Below, one piece after another: positions 51,666-60,111 of a DNA stretch of 64,000 nucleotides. The stretch comes from Cinnamomum chago. Lineage: Eukaryota > Streptophyta > Magnoliopsida > Laurales > Lauraceae. Numbering within the stretch: the stretch's first letter is position 1; each line of letters starts with the position of its first letter. The notes under the pieces were generated by a model, which saw only the letters and a program-made list of their open reading frames with translations, was not told where the DNA came from and searched no databases. Position numbers and translations under genes: made by a program. The stretch is taken from positions 60,818,501 to 60,882,500 of the forward strand of contig CP142457.1 of assembly GCA_038049695.1 (NCBI GenBank), written 5' to 3'.

Positions 51666-51835
51666 ATTCAAGTGAGGGATACCCTCACCATGTGTGGTGA
51701 GGGACTCCCTTTTTGGGGAGGTTTCAAGTACAAAAGAGTGTACTCCCTTCAAGTACAAAAGCCCTTTTGTACTTGAAACTTCCCCAAAAAGGGGAGTCCC
51801 TCACCACACATGGTGAGAGAATCCCTTATTTGAAT
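51666..51835. repeat. Long foldback (about 70-bp arms) nested in the LTR
   Basis: The left arm, from ATTCAAGTGAGGGAT at 51666 to GTACAAAAG near 51736, is repeated in inverse orientation from CTTTTGTAC at 51764 to CTTATTTGAAT near 51835. There are about seven mismatches over the first 65 paired positions and a loop of about 27 nt. Each arm also contains its own small inverted repeat (CTCACCA-TGTG-TGGTGAG). It may be a foldback-type MITE or a hairpin RNA source. Confidence 0.85.
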
Positions 51836-52117
51836 ATTTCCCGTATTTGAATATGCAGTGGTTGACTTCTATAGGAAGTGAATTATGTGTATTTGCTTTA
51901 CTTTATGTAAAGAACTTGTTCAGTTTTTTTTTTTAGTAGTTGTCAATGTATACACACATCTATTTCCGCATAATGTACATTGACAGGTACGTATGTAAGA
52001 TACCTTGTGGACTTCGTCTTAACTTTGATTAATTTGGGGTTTACGAGAGTAAGTATGATTAAATTCGCGACCAGGGGTTAATCCCACTTACTCGGATCTC
52101 GGGCTCGAATTGTCACA

Positions 52118-52122
52118 CGAGC
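52118..52122 (+). repeat. Target-site duplication, right of the solo LTR
   Basis: CGAGC directly follows the LTR end and matches CAAGC on the left at four of five bases. Confidence 0.6.
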
Positions 52123-52339
52123 CCATAAAGAGTCATGGGATGGCCGTGGTTGAGGATGATGTCTGGTATACCTAGCTCAACGGCACATTTTGAGAGAGGT
52201 GGAGCTCATGTAGTTGAATATGTGGTACCAAACATGGGCTTGGGCTTTCAACAATTCATGGGCGCGCATCCCTTCCTCCTGTAGCGAAATCCATTGATAC
52301 TTCACTCTAGTCTTGAAAACTCCTACTTGCATACATTGA

Positions 52340-52345
52340 TTTATA
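52340..52345 (-). promoter_or_regulatory. Relic TATA box of the OMT pseudogene
   Basis: TATAAA on the minus strand, 46 bp before the former start codon. The position and flanks match those of OMT copy 1, so it is a duplicated promoter. Confidence 0.45.
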
Positions 52346-54005
52346 GTGTTACGAGACTTGGATTTGGTGGCAATAAGACTGAACTGTAGCACTTGCAACC
52401 ACTGAAACATAAAAGCGAGTAGGCCAGAGGAAAAACCATTGCACCAATTTTAGTCTTCTAATTATTGATCTACGGAAAGCTCTCTGTTGTCCCTCCAAAA
52501 TCAGCTCCTGCGACTAGGTGAGCGTGTGTGAGTTCGAGACTCGTCCTCGAGAGGCAAAAGAAACAACCTCTTGTAATTGGTCTCCCAGTAAAGTAACCCG
52601 TACTGTGTGCCCGGTATCTACATGATTGATTTAGATTATCTACAAGGTATCTACATGTAATTGGTCTACTAGATTATCTACAACCATATTTACCATTAAT
52701 ATTTTATCGCCTGCCTTATAAATGATTGATTTTATTATGGGCCCAACTCTTAATACAGTAGATTTTGGCTTTCTATATTAGAAAGGAGAAGTTATTTCTA
52801 TCAATTTAAAATCTTAACATGCAGGCTCCGTTGAGGAGGATTTACGAATATATTTCTCATGTCCTTGTTCCGAATAAAGTATAACGTGCATTCTATTGGG
52901 GTGAATGGAAATACCATTAATTTGGGACTCCAGTTAAACTTTTAATAAAAAATTAAAAATTAAAAAAATACAGAATGCTTGGAACAACAGCATATATCAA
53001 GGAAAAAACATAAAGTACTAAAAAGGTTGCCAACAACAACATGAAGTCTACCAAAAAAAAATACTCCCAAGCTTTTCACATGTACATTGATAGTTTATAG
53101 TACTCTCATTTTCACTTATATTTGCGGTTTGGTGAAAGCAACAAGAAAATCTAACACCTTATCTTGGAAAATCTTAGAAATCTCACAGAACTTGAATTAG
53201 TCACTGTGGAGCTTCACGTGAATCCTTCCATCTCTCTCTCCTCACAGAGCCAAGATCACCAAATGATCATAGAAATAGTGTCTAAATCCGAACTCTAAAC
53301 TCTAAACTCTAAACCAAAACTTACAATCTAGGATCAAATAGCTTATCCGCAACCTAAGGTTATACTTTTCCTAATCTCACATTTCCACACTTGCCACGCT
53401 CATTGTTGATGTGCCATATAGAACTTGGTCGACACACTATTAACGACTCTTATAGGTTTTTTTAGCTCTGAATTATTTGTCTTGAGATTCGGACTCATGA
53501 TTGATGAGTTATTTCCTTTGGAACGGAAAAATGTACCATTATTATTCAATCAAATTAAAAGTAAAAGCTGAATTAAGAAAGTTTATATTAGAGTGATTAA
53601 ACAAGGAAAGTCAAGTCTTTTGCGATGTTTGAGTCCGATGGTAAATATCAATGTGATCCTTGTCATATTCCAGCATCACATATTCACAGGAGTGCTCGTC
53701 CCAATGATTTGGATCCAAAGAAATCACGTTTCACAATGGAAATTTCTTGGAAAAAGAAGGCACTGTGTTGTACCGTTGTGTGTCCTGTACGCCCAATAAT
53801 TCTTCTTATAAAAAACACAAAATTTGAAAGCCAATGGTAAGCATAAAAGCAATAAATGGTCCAAAGTCATTGTTTTTCATTGAAAAGACAGAAATGTTTT
53901 TTTTTTTTTGGTAAAAGACAGAAATGTTAAAACCCGCCTTCTTTATAAGATAAACCCATCAAACCGTTTTTTCTGGCATGGGTTTGAAATATGGCACCAA
54001 CAAAA

Positions 54006-54028
54006 TTTTTTTTTTTTTTTTTTTTTTT
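54006..54028 (+). repeat. Poly(T) tract
   Basis: Twenty-three consecutive T. It could be the poly(A) tail of a minus-strand retrosequence, but no recognisable body follows. Confidence 0.9.
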
Positions 54029-54448
54029 CCGGTGGACTCGACTAGGCATGTCAATGGGCAAGCGCCATCCAATCTCGTCTCAAATATTGAGCGACCATGC
54101 AGGGGGTTGTCCAATCTTACTCTTAAATTGAACAAGCCTACGTTAAATCTCATCCCGTGCAAGGCAGGACCGGATTAGGGTTTAGCACAATCTTAAATAT
54201 AAGCTAAATATATTATTTAATTATTTCTATATTGTCACACCGGATGTAAACCGGATTTTAAATCTCTCTTGCTAATTTAAATATCTCTCTCTCTATATTT
54301 ATTTATATATAGAGAGATACTCCTATGAAAGATATCTCTAAACTTATATAAGAGATAAGGGTGGAGGTCCTCACATTTAAGTTGTTGGGATTAGATATGG
54401 ATGTGAGGGCCCTCACACAATCTCTCATTTAAGGTGAGATCTTCCAAA

Positions 54449-54449
<1 letters not shown>

Positions 54450-54502
<53 letters not shown>
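54450..54502 (+). repeat. Compound (AT)n(GT)n microsatellite
   Basis: An AT run of about 25 bp passes directly into a GT run of about 28 bp. Such tracts mutate quickly and make good length markers. Confidence 0.95.
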
Positions 54503-54504
<2 letters not shown>

Positions 54505-54854
54505 GTCTCGACAAGCCTGGCCATCGGGACTTCAAATGGGGAGGATAAAATGGGGAAGGGGAGGTGCCTCACAATTAAGCTAACAATGGATTGGCACATC
54601 AATTGGCCTCTCCTAATTTAGGAACTCTTGCTAAGATCAGGGATGTCTTCACATCCAAATCCACTATTTAGGTATAATTAAAGCATACTTATTTCATGTA
54701 ATTATTGAATACTTAAGATTGTATTTCAAGAATTGCTAAAAATAATGAATCAAATGTGAATATCCAAGAATGACCATCAAATAATCTCCCTTGGGAATTG
54801 AAACAAGGGAAGACCGTAAAATCAGCCATCACCTTAATATTTAGGAAAGTCTAA

Positions 54855-54967
54855 GAGCATCTCCAAGAGGTACTTTAAATTTGGATATGCTTTTTAAAAA
54901 ATGAAGGCTGATGTGGCATATGTATTTTGGAAAATGTAATTTGGCAACTCCAAGAGAGATATCAAAT
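54855..54967 (+). repeat. Left terminal inverted repeat of the Harbinger element
   Basis: It begins GAGCATCTCCAAGAG and continues through ATATGCTTTTT, ATGAAGGCT, ATGTGGCATATG and CAACTCCAAGAGAGATATC. All of these blocks recur in inverse order at the right end. TAA lies immediately outside. Confidence 0.8.
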
Positions 54968-55073
54968 GCAAATGTAAGTGGGCCTATGATCATTATTTTA
55001 TTCAAAAGAAAGATTTGCACCCAAAAACTCAAATGCAAGTGGGCTCTCACCATTATTTTATTCAAAAAAAAAA

Positions 55074-55127
55074 TTTGAAGTATGCTTTATGGTATGCCAA
55101 ATTTGGCATACCATCGCATACTTCAAA
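55074..55127. repeat. 54-bp near-perfect palindrome inside the Harbinger left end
   Basis: TTTGAAGTATGC and GCATACTTCAAA are the outer arms; ATGGTATGCC and GGCATACCAT the inner ones, around AAATTT. Only about three bases are unpaired. It lies in the subterminal zone, where transposase-binding sequences are often found. Confidence 0.85.
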
Positions 55128-55213
55128 TGCCATGTAGGATATGGAGTATCTGTTGGAGACAATCTCATATGTCAATTAGAGTTGTTAGAGGCTGACATGG
55201 CAATTTGAAGTTT

Positions 55214-55246
55214 CTGTTGGAGTTGCTCTAAGAGCAACTCCAACAG
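55214..55246. repeat. Abutting inverted Harbinger-type termini sharing one TAA
   Basis: CTGTTGGAGTTGCTC, then TAA, then GAGCAACTCCAACAG: two 15-bp ends mirrored perfectly around the target trinucleotide. With TAA also at 54852-54854, the 374-bp interval 54855-55228 has the look of a Harbinger MITE with TAA duplications, abutted by a second element's end. Confidence 0.75.
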
Positions 55247-55681
55247 CTATGCTTTTTATCCAAGTCATCCTTGATTGGACAAGGAACGGTCCAAAATAAC
55301 ATGGTTGCTGCCCTCCAACAGCTACTTCAAATCCACATGGCAAAAGGCATAGGGCCTGGTATGCCTTTTTTGGCATAGCATGGAGAAGACTTCATTTCAT
55401 TCTTTTTAATATAATAATGCATGATACAATCAAATGGAGAAGGCAGTGAACGTTTGGAGTCAGCTACGGATTGGACTTTTTATCCGTTGCAATTTTTTGC
55501 ACAGTTGATGTAGTCAGTGAACGTTTTAAAAACGGATACATTAATAGCCGTTGCATTTTATTTTTTTTTAGTTTTTTTAATTTTAATAGGTAATTTTAAA
55601 TTGTAAAAATTTGTGAAACTCTTGAGCTTGGATGTCTATAGATTATGAGTGTTTGAAGTCTTTTTTTTCCTCATTCACACT

Positions 55682-56687
55682 ATGGATTCTCAATTCTCTC
55701 AATTTCCTAATTTTTCTACCCAATATTCACAATCTTTCGGTGAGGCATCTGAACTCCCTACTGATGATGCTCCAAAGAAAAAGGCAGTTGGTCGAGGTGC
55801 CGGCTTCAGTATAGAAGAAGATCGTCTTCTCATCGGTGCGTGGTTGAACACCAGTCTGGATGCTGTGCATGGAAACGAGCAAAAACTTAGGGTTTTTTGG
55901 GAACGAGTGGGAGAATACTATCACAACAATAAGCAATTTCCCAGTGATCGAACAGACAAAATGTTGTCACAACGATGGCAAAAGATTCAAGCTTCTGTCA
56001 ACAAATTTTGTGGATGTCTCGCCACAATTATTTCCAGAAATCAAAGTGGCACGAATGAACAAGATAAGGAAAAATTATATATATGTGTGTGTGTGAGAGA
56101 ATACTTTTTTTTTTTATTCTTAATTTGAGCTTACATTTAATTTTCAGATTGCAGAAGCAAAAAAAATTTACGAACATCTATATGGATCAAAATTCACCTT
56201 GGACCATGCTTGGATCTTGTTGAGGTACCAACCAAAGTGGATACAACTGCAGCAACAAGTACTAGAGAAGACATCTGTAAAAAGAGCAAAATCTTCAACT
56301 TCTGGCTACTCATCATCTTCTAATCCAAGCACTCCCATAAATATTGAGGAGGATGAGACAATTAACTATGCTTATGATCCCATGACGAGACCACCAGGCA
56401 GAAAGGCTGAGAAAAGAAAGATGAAGCAAACCACTATCAACGAGCCCACACCCGTTGCAGATCTCATCCAAAAAATGATGGATGACAAAAAGGAAAGAGA
56501 TGAAAAAAAATTAGAGCTTCTTAAGCAAAAAATCGAGCAAGATGAGAAGAAGGTGAAATTAAAGCAAATACATATGGAAATGGAGATCATGAGTATGGAT
56601 ACGTCCAATATGTCTGAGGAGCAACAACAATACTATGCTAAAAAAAGAATTGAAATTCTGAGAGGAGGGTTAGGTGGTGGTTTCTGA
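55682..56687 (+). CDS. Harbinger ORF1: Myb/SANT-like DNA-binding protein
   Basis: ORF1 proteins of this superfamily bind element ends and help bring the transposase into the nucleus. The first part (55682-56068, starting MDSQFSQF) has a trihelix-type Myb/SANT region around residues 35-115, with FSIEEDRLLIGAWLNTS, FWERV and the SQRWQKIQ helix. The second part (56148-56687) starts IAEAKKIYE and ends in a lysine- and glutamate-rich coiled coil (KLELLKQKIEQDEKK) like the NAM-associated C-terminal domain. Joined, they give 308 aa. The 79-bp intron has a proper TTTTCAG acceptor, but the expected donor reads AAG then GAAAAA rather than GTAAAA. An in-frame GT at 56087 would leave a 61-bp intron and add six residues. 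The gene may therefore be intact, alternatively spliced or just disabled. Confidence 0.75.
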
Positions 56688-56760
56688 ATTGTATTTTATT
56701 TTAGAATTAATATGTATTTTTTATTTTAATTAATGAATTATTGTTTGTTTAAATATAATA

Positions 56761-56816
56761 TTGGAGAAAACTAGCCGTTTTATAGCCGTTGGAGAAAACT
56801 AGCCGTTTTATAGCCG
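56761..56816 (+). repeat. 28-bp tandem duplication between ORF1 and the transposase
   Basis: TTGGAGAAAACTAGCCG and the next 11 bases occur twice, starting at 56761 and 56789. The TAGCCGTT core also appears near 55,550. It lies upstream of the transposase start, within its likely promoter. Confidence 0.85.
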
Positions 56817-56924
56817 TTGGAATATTTTATATATACAAACCATTCTGGAAAAAATTTCTTACACTCCAACTTCTTACTTCTCTTCATCTCAAAATAGGAA
56901 AATCTTTGGTTCATCACTTCGGAG

Positions 56925-58256
56925 ATGTCTCAAAATTATACTGATTCCTCTTCTGACACGACGGATGAGCTATGGCATACCGTCGTAAATTTCGATTCGG
57001 ATGAAGAGTTGCAGATGTTGTGTAGGGCTGCTCTGGAAGAAGAAAGAGAAAACTTACGAAGGAGAACGAGAGTGCATCGTGGTTCTACTCAAGGTCACGC
57101 AGTCATCCACAGAGGACGAATCTCAGGACATCATAGGCTTTACAATGACTACCTCAGTGAAAACCCTGTCTACACTCCCTCTCAATTTCGAAGGAGGTTT
57201 CGAATGCGCAAACCTCTTTTTCTTCGAATTGTAAATGCAGTGGAAGCTCATGACTCATACTTTCAACAAAAAAGAAACTGTGCAGGCAATCTTGGTTTAT
57301 CAGCTCTTCAAAAGGTCACAGCTACGGTGAGGATGCTTGCTTATGGAGTTGCGGCGGATGCTGTGGACGATTACGTCAGGATCGCTGAAAGTACCTCTAT
57401 AGAATCATTGAAAAAGTTTGTTCAAGCGATCATTGATGTTTTTGGCAACGAATATTTGAGAACACCAAATAATGTTGACATCTGTAGATTGTTATCAGAA
57501 GGTGAGAGACGCGGGTTTCCTGGGATGTTGGGTAGCATAGACTGTACGCACTGGAAGTGGAAGAACTGTCCAGTTGCGTGGAAAGGCATGTATGCTCGTG
57601 GAGACCACCGCGAGCCTTCTTTGATTCTTGAAGCTGTGGCATCGTATGATCTTTGGATATGGCATGCATTTTTTGGACTACCGAGATCGCACAATGATAT
57701 CAATGTGTTGGATCGATCTCCTATATTTACCGATCTCGCTGAAGGCCGAGCTCCTTCCGCCAACTACTCAATCAATGGTCATGAATATACAACTGGCTAC
57801 TATCTTGCTGATGGCATATATCCATCGTGGGCGACATTTGTCAAAACAATACCATGTCCTAACGGGCCAAAGGCCACAAATTTTGCTGCAGCTCAAGAAT
57901 CCGCAAGGAAGGATGTGGAGCGTGCGTTTGGAGTGCTACAAGCACGTTTTGCAATTGTTCGTGGGCCTGCTCGTTTCTGGGATCGTCAAACACTTGAACA
58001 TATAATGAAGACATGCATCATAATGCATAACATGATTATCGAAGATGAACGCGATCAAAGTCTTCCACCCAATTACGATGCACGAGAGGGTGAATGCAGT
58101 GACCTTCCTGTGTCACGTGACCACACTGCAGAATTTCAGGATTTCATTCAAAACCACTTGCGTATTCGTGACAAGATAACACATTCTCAACTCCAAGCCG
58201 ATCTGGTGGAGCACCTGTGGCATTTCCAAGGTCAATATGAAGAAGCTTGTGATTGA
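56925..58256 (+). CDS. PIF/Harbinger DDE transposase (HARBI1/ALP1-like nuclease)
   Basis: A 443-aa single-exon protein without interruption. The family cuts at inverted repeat ends and inserts into TAA/TTA-like trinucleotides, acting in the nucleus together with ORF1. The acidic N-terminus (DSDEEL) is followed by a helix-turn-helix-like region (TPSQFRRRFRMRKPLFLRI, residues 84-102). The DDE nuclease fold contains D206 in GSIDCTH, D258 in SHNDINVL and E332 in KDVERAFGVLQ. D296 in the LADGIYP motif is also conserved in the family. The length matches plant homologues of about 400-450 aa. The start is the first ATG, just after GGAG. It lies 237 bp after ORF1 in the same direction. All catalytic acids are present, so this copy could be active. 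Host-domesticated relatives (ALP1, HARBI1) are known, but the terminal repeats here indicate a true transposon. Confidence 0.93.
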   Translation: MSQNYTDSSSDTTDELWHTVVNFDSDEELQMLCRAALEEERENLRRRTRVHRGSTQGHAVIHRGRISGHHRLYNDYLSENPVYTPSQFRRRFRMRKPLFLRIVNAVEAHDSYFQQKRNCAGNLGLSALQKVTATVRMLAYGVAADAVDDYVRIAESTSIESLKKFVQAIIDVFGNEYLRTPNNVDICRLLSEGERRGFPGMLGSIDCTHWKWKNCPVAWKGMYARGDHREPSLILEAVASYDLWIWHAFFGLPRSHNDINVLDRSPIFTDLAEGRAPSANYSINGHEYTTGYYLADGIYPSWATFVKTIPCPNGPKATNFAAAQESARKDVERAFGVLQARFAIVRGPARFWDRQTLEHIMKTCIIMHNMIIEDERDQSLPPNYDAREGECSDLPVSRDHTAEFQDFIQNHLRIRDKITHSQLQADLVEHLWHFQGQYEEACD

Positions 58257-58445
58257 CTATAATATTATGTAATTTGATTTTACCCTTTCAATGAAAAATG
58301 AGTTTCAAGTACAATTCGTGCATTTTTTATTTTTTAATAATTTATTACTTTAATAATATTTAAATCGTACCAAATCCCATTAAATATAAGTAAGATATAT
58401 GTAATAAAGGAAATGATGATTAAATGAAAAAATAATAAAATAATA

Positions 58446-58567
58446 ATTTGACATCTCTCTTGGAGTTGTCCAAGTGAGACTTCAAATTTACATATGTCTT
58501 TTTTGCCACATAAGCCTTCATTTTGAAAAAGGCATATGAAAATTTGAAGTATCTCTTGGAGATGCTC
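58446..58567 (+). repeat. Right terminal inverted repeat of the Harbinger element
   Basis: Read in reverse complement it starts GAGCATCTCCAAGAGATACTT and goes on through CATATGCCTTTTT, AATGAAGGCT, ATGTGGCA and CAACTCCAAGAGAGATGTC, matching the left repeat in the same order. The middle differs by small indels. Confidence 0.8.
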
Positions 58568-60111
58568 AAGGTCCCATTTATATCTTCACCTTATATCTGT
58601 CACATCCATCACTTCATCACCTTTTTAAAAATCCTTTGGTGGAGCTCGTTCACCATAAATTCTTATGTATTTTCTGTGAACATACTGTCTTTTAAGGTTA
58701 AGGTTATCAATGTATTGTTACCGGGGAAGAACTGTTGCCTTTCCAAAATCAAAATTCCGTCCACAGTTGATCCCGTGGATGGAACCACTTGTGTTAGTGT
58801 CCACACCAGATGTTTTTATTGTTGCCAAGAAATTGAAAGGTCAGTAGAGAATCCATTGTCAAATTCCAACCCACTCAATATATAGGTAGAAAATTAAGAT
58901 ATTTGCCTGTCTCCAATACCTGTAGTAGGAATATAATTAGACTCTCATGGGCTACAGAGCCGTAGCTCAGCTTGTCGGGGATACCAACTCCTGGCAAGAG
59001 TCTCTGGTTCCATTCCTCCCGAGAGAGAGAAGAGAAGGTACATAGGGCCAGCTCTCTTCCTTGAAGATACACCAGAGAGAGGTCTTTCTTTTAGCCTATA
59101 CTTAGAAGATACAGTTATACGTTCTAGCCAAATCGAAAGCATCTTATACAGATTAAAGATAGGCCTCACGTCGATGCAATGGGAAGATTATTGACCATCT
59201 AAAGGCTCCAAGGTTTAGCCTTTTTATGGCTGTGTCAAACATTGGAACCTCTAAATAGATGGTTAATATCACCAGATCTTTTTTATTTCTGCAAGCTCAT
59301 AATCCACATAGAGTACTTTCAGTCAAGGCCTATGAAATGTAGTGAGGTGGGCCACACATACTTCTAAACTTTTGTAGCCAAATTATACTCTTAGACATAT
59401 ATTACATCATTACACAATAACAGAGCACTCCAAGACCGACCACAGCAGACTTGACAATGCCCAACCCATTTTACCTGGGCTGTACCTTTAGTCCCACATT
59501 CACTTGTCATACACTACCAAATACATTGTAGGATTTTACATCCCATTGAGCTGCCACTTTTTTCAAAATTAATTGGTGATAGGAAAAGACACAACAATAA
59601 TTTTATGGTAACAGCGAGGGCTCAACCACAAATATAACCATTCAAGAAAGAGGGTGGACGCTAACCTCAACACACATATCTTAGAATGGAGCCCACAATC
59701 CAGAATGGGTGGTAGTCATTGACTTGAGAAAACCGTGCTATTCTGAGCCCAAATCCATACATTCTAATCTTATAATGAGTACATAATACCACATGACATT
59801 ACCCAGCTCTTGAACAATATTAAGTAACAAAGATAAGGCATATTAAAAGAAAACCCAAAAAAAAAAACAGCCTATATCATGTTACAATAAACAAACTAAT
59901 TGACTTTTCCATTTTTGCAAGTAACAGCATCCACACATCTGATGTAGGGTCTAAAAGATAGTTGACTATCCATGGTGGTGGTTGTGCAAGATTTTGTCAC
60001 CTTTATGAGAGTGGTAATTATTAAAATAGAAATTACATCGGTTCTTAATGACGGTAATTTTCTTACTTTCACTCATAGGATCATTTCCACCACCAAATAA
60101 TAAATCATAAT
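58568..60111. other. 3'-side spacer of OMT copy 3, part of a segmental duplication
   Basis: No gene is seen. From about 58,692 to 59,760 the sequence is repeated at 63,343-63,990 (shared strings include AATCGAAAGCATCTTATAC, CAAATTATACT and ACTTGAGAAAAC). Relative to that copy it has an insert near 58,970-59,085. The insert's left part, CGTAGCTCAGCTTGTCGG followed by CTGGTTCCATTCCTCC, resembles the A and B boxes of a tRNA-derived SINE; this is tentative. The stretch 58,570-58,700 resembles part of the intron of OMT copy 1 (45,880-45,970). Confidence 0.6.

Larger units (their letters stand above)
49542..52117. mobile_element. Solo LTR of an LTR retrotransposon (2,576 bp)
   Basis: The segment starts TGTTAGACCCC and ends TTGTCACA, so it has TGT/ACA termini. 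It is flanked by near-identical 5-bp sequences (CAAGC and CGAGC) and interrupts OMT homology at one point: the pseudogene reads on from one side to the other. There is no gag-pol coding, primer-binding site or polypurine tract, as expected of a solo LTR left by recombination between two LTRs. A TATATAA box lies at 49944-49950. The length suits large-LTR Ty3/gypsy families of plants, but the family is not proven. Orientation is uncertain; the TATA box favours plus. Confidence 0.8.
48938..52294 (-). pseudogene. O-methyltransferase pseudogene (copy 2), split by a solo LTR
   Basis: This is a paralogue of OMT copy 1 with only exon 1 left, in two pieces: 52123-52294 (N-terminus) and 48938-49541 (dimerisation region through the SAM site). 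Between them lies the 2,576-bp LTR. Damage seen: a shift after GGRDA just past the ATG, an extra A at CTCAAAATGTGCC near 52190, an extra T after GTGCTC near 49330, and a 2-bp gain at CCACATATATC near 49061. VDVGG-type and LDLPHV motifs remain readable, but GGGTG has become GGGTS. The splice donor after AVFLK is intact (CTCAAG then GTAACT), yet no exon 2 follows. It cannot encode a working enzyme. Confidence 0.92.
52346..54854. other. Intergenic DNA between the OMT pseudogene and the Harbinger element
   Basis: No gene is recognised. The proximal part (to about 53,180) is duplicated OMT upstream DNA. Near 52,500-52,560 the string GTGTGAGTTCGAGACTC resembles a box B of a tRNA-derived SINE, without a clear full element. 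The open frame 53,593-53,840 has no recognisable motif. At 54,035-54,170, TAGGCATGTCAATGGGC looks like a plant hAT-type end, but no partner is seen. The stretch 54,775-54,825 is repeated near 62,770-62,820. Confidence 0.5.
54855..58567 (+). mobile_element. PIF/Harbinger DNA transposon, apparently complete
   Basis: A 3,713-bp element with both genes of the superfamily: a Myb/SANT-like ORF1 (55682-56687) and a DDE nuclease (56925-58256), in the same direction. Its ends, GAGCATCTCCAAGAG at the left and CTCTTGGAGATGCTC at the right, are tips of inverted repeats of about 115-120 bp. TAA precedes the left end; the right end is followed by AAG, so a clean 3-bp duplication is not seen. A paralogous segment near 62,770-62,900 has related flanking sequence (CAAATAATCTCCC, then CTCATATCCTTCAC) without the element, which supports these borders. 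A second TAA-flanked terminus at 55228/55232 means a MITE may be nested at the left end. Confidence 0.8.

Noticed and set aside
53593..53840. Cysteine-containing open frames suggestive of a small zinc-binding (DC1-like) protein
   Set aside because: The cysteine and histidine spacing does not fit a known motif, two frames overlap, and no start context, splice sites or conservation support coding.
57422..57763. Minus-strand open frame inside the Harbinger transposase
   Set aside because: Antisense shadow of a well-conserved DDE transposase frame.
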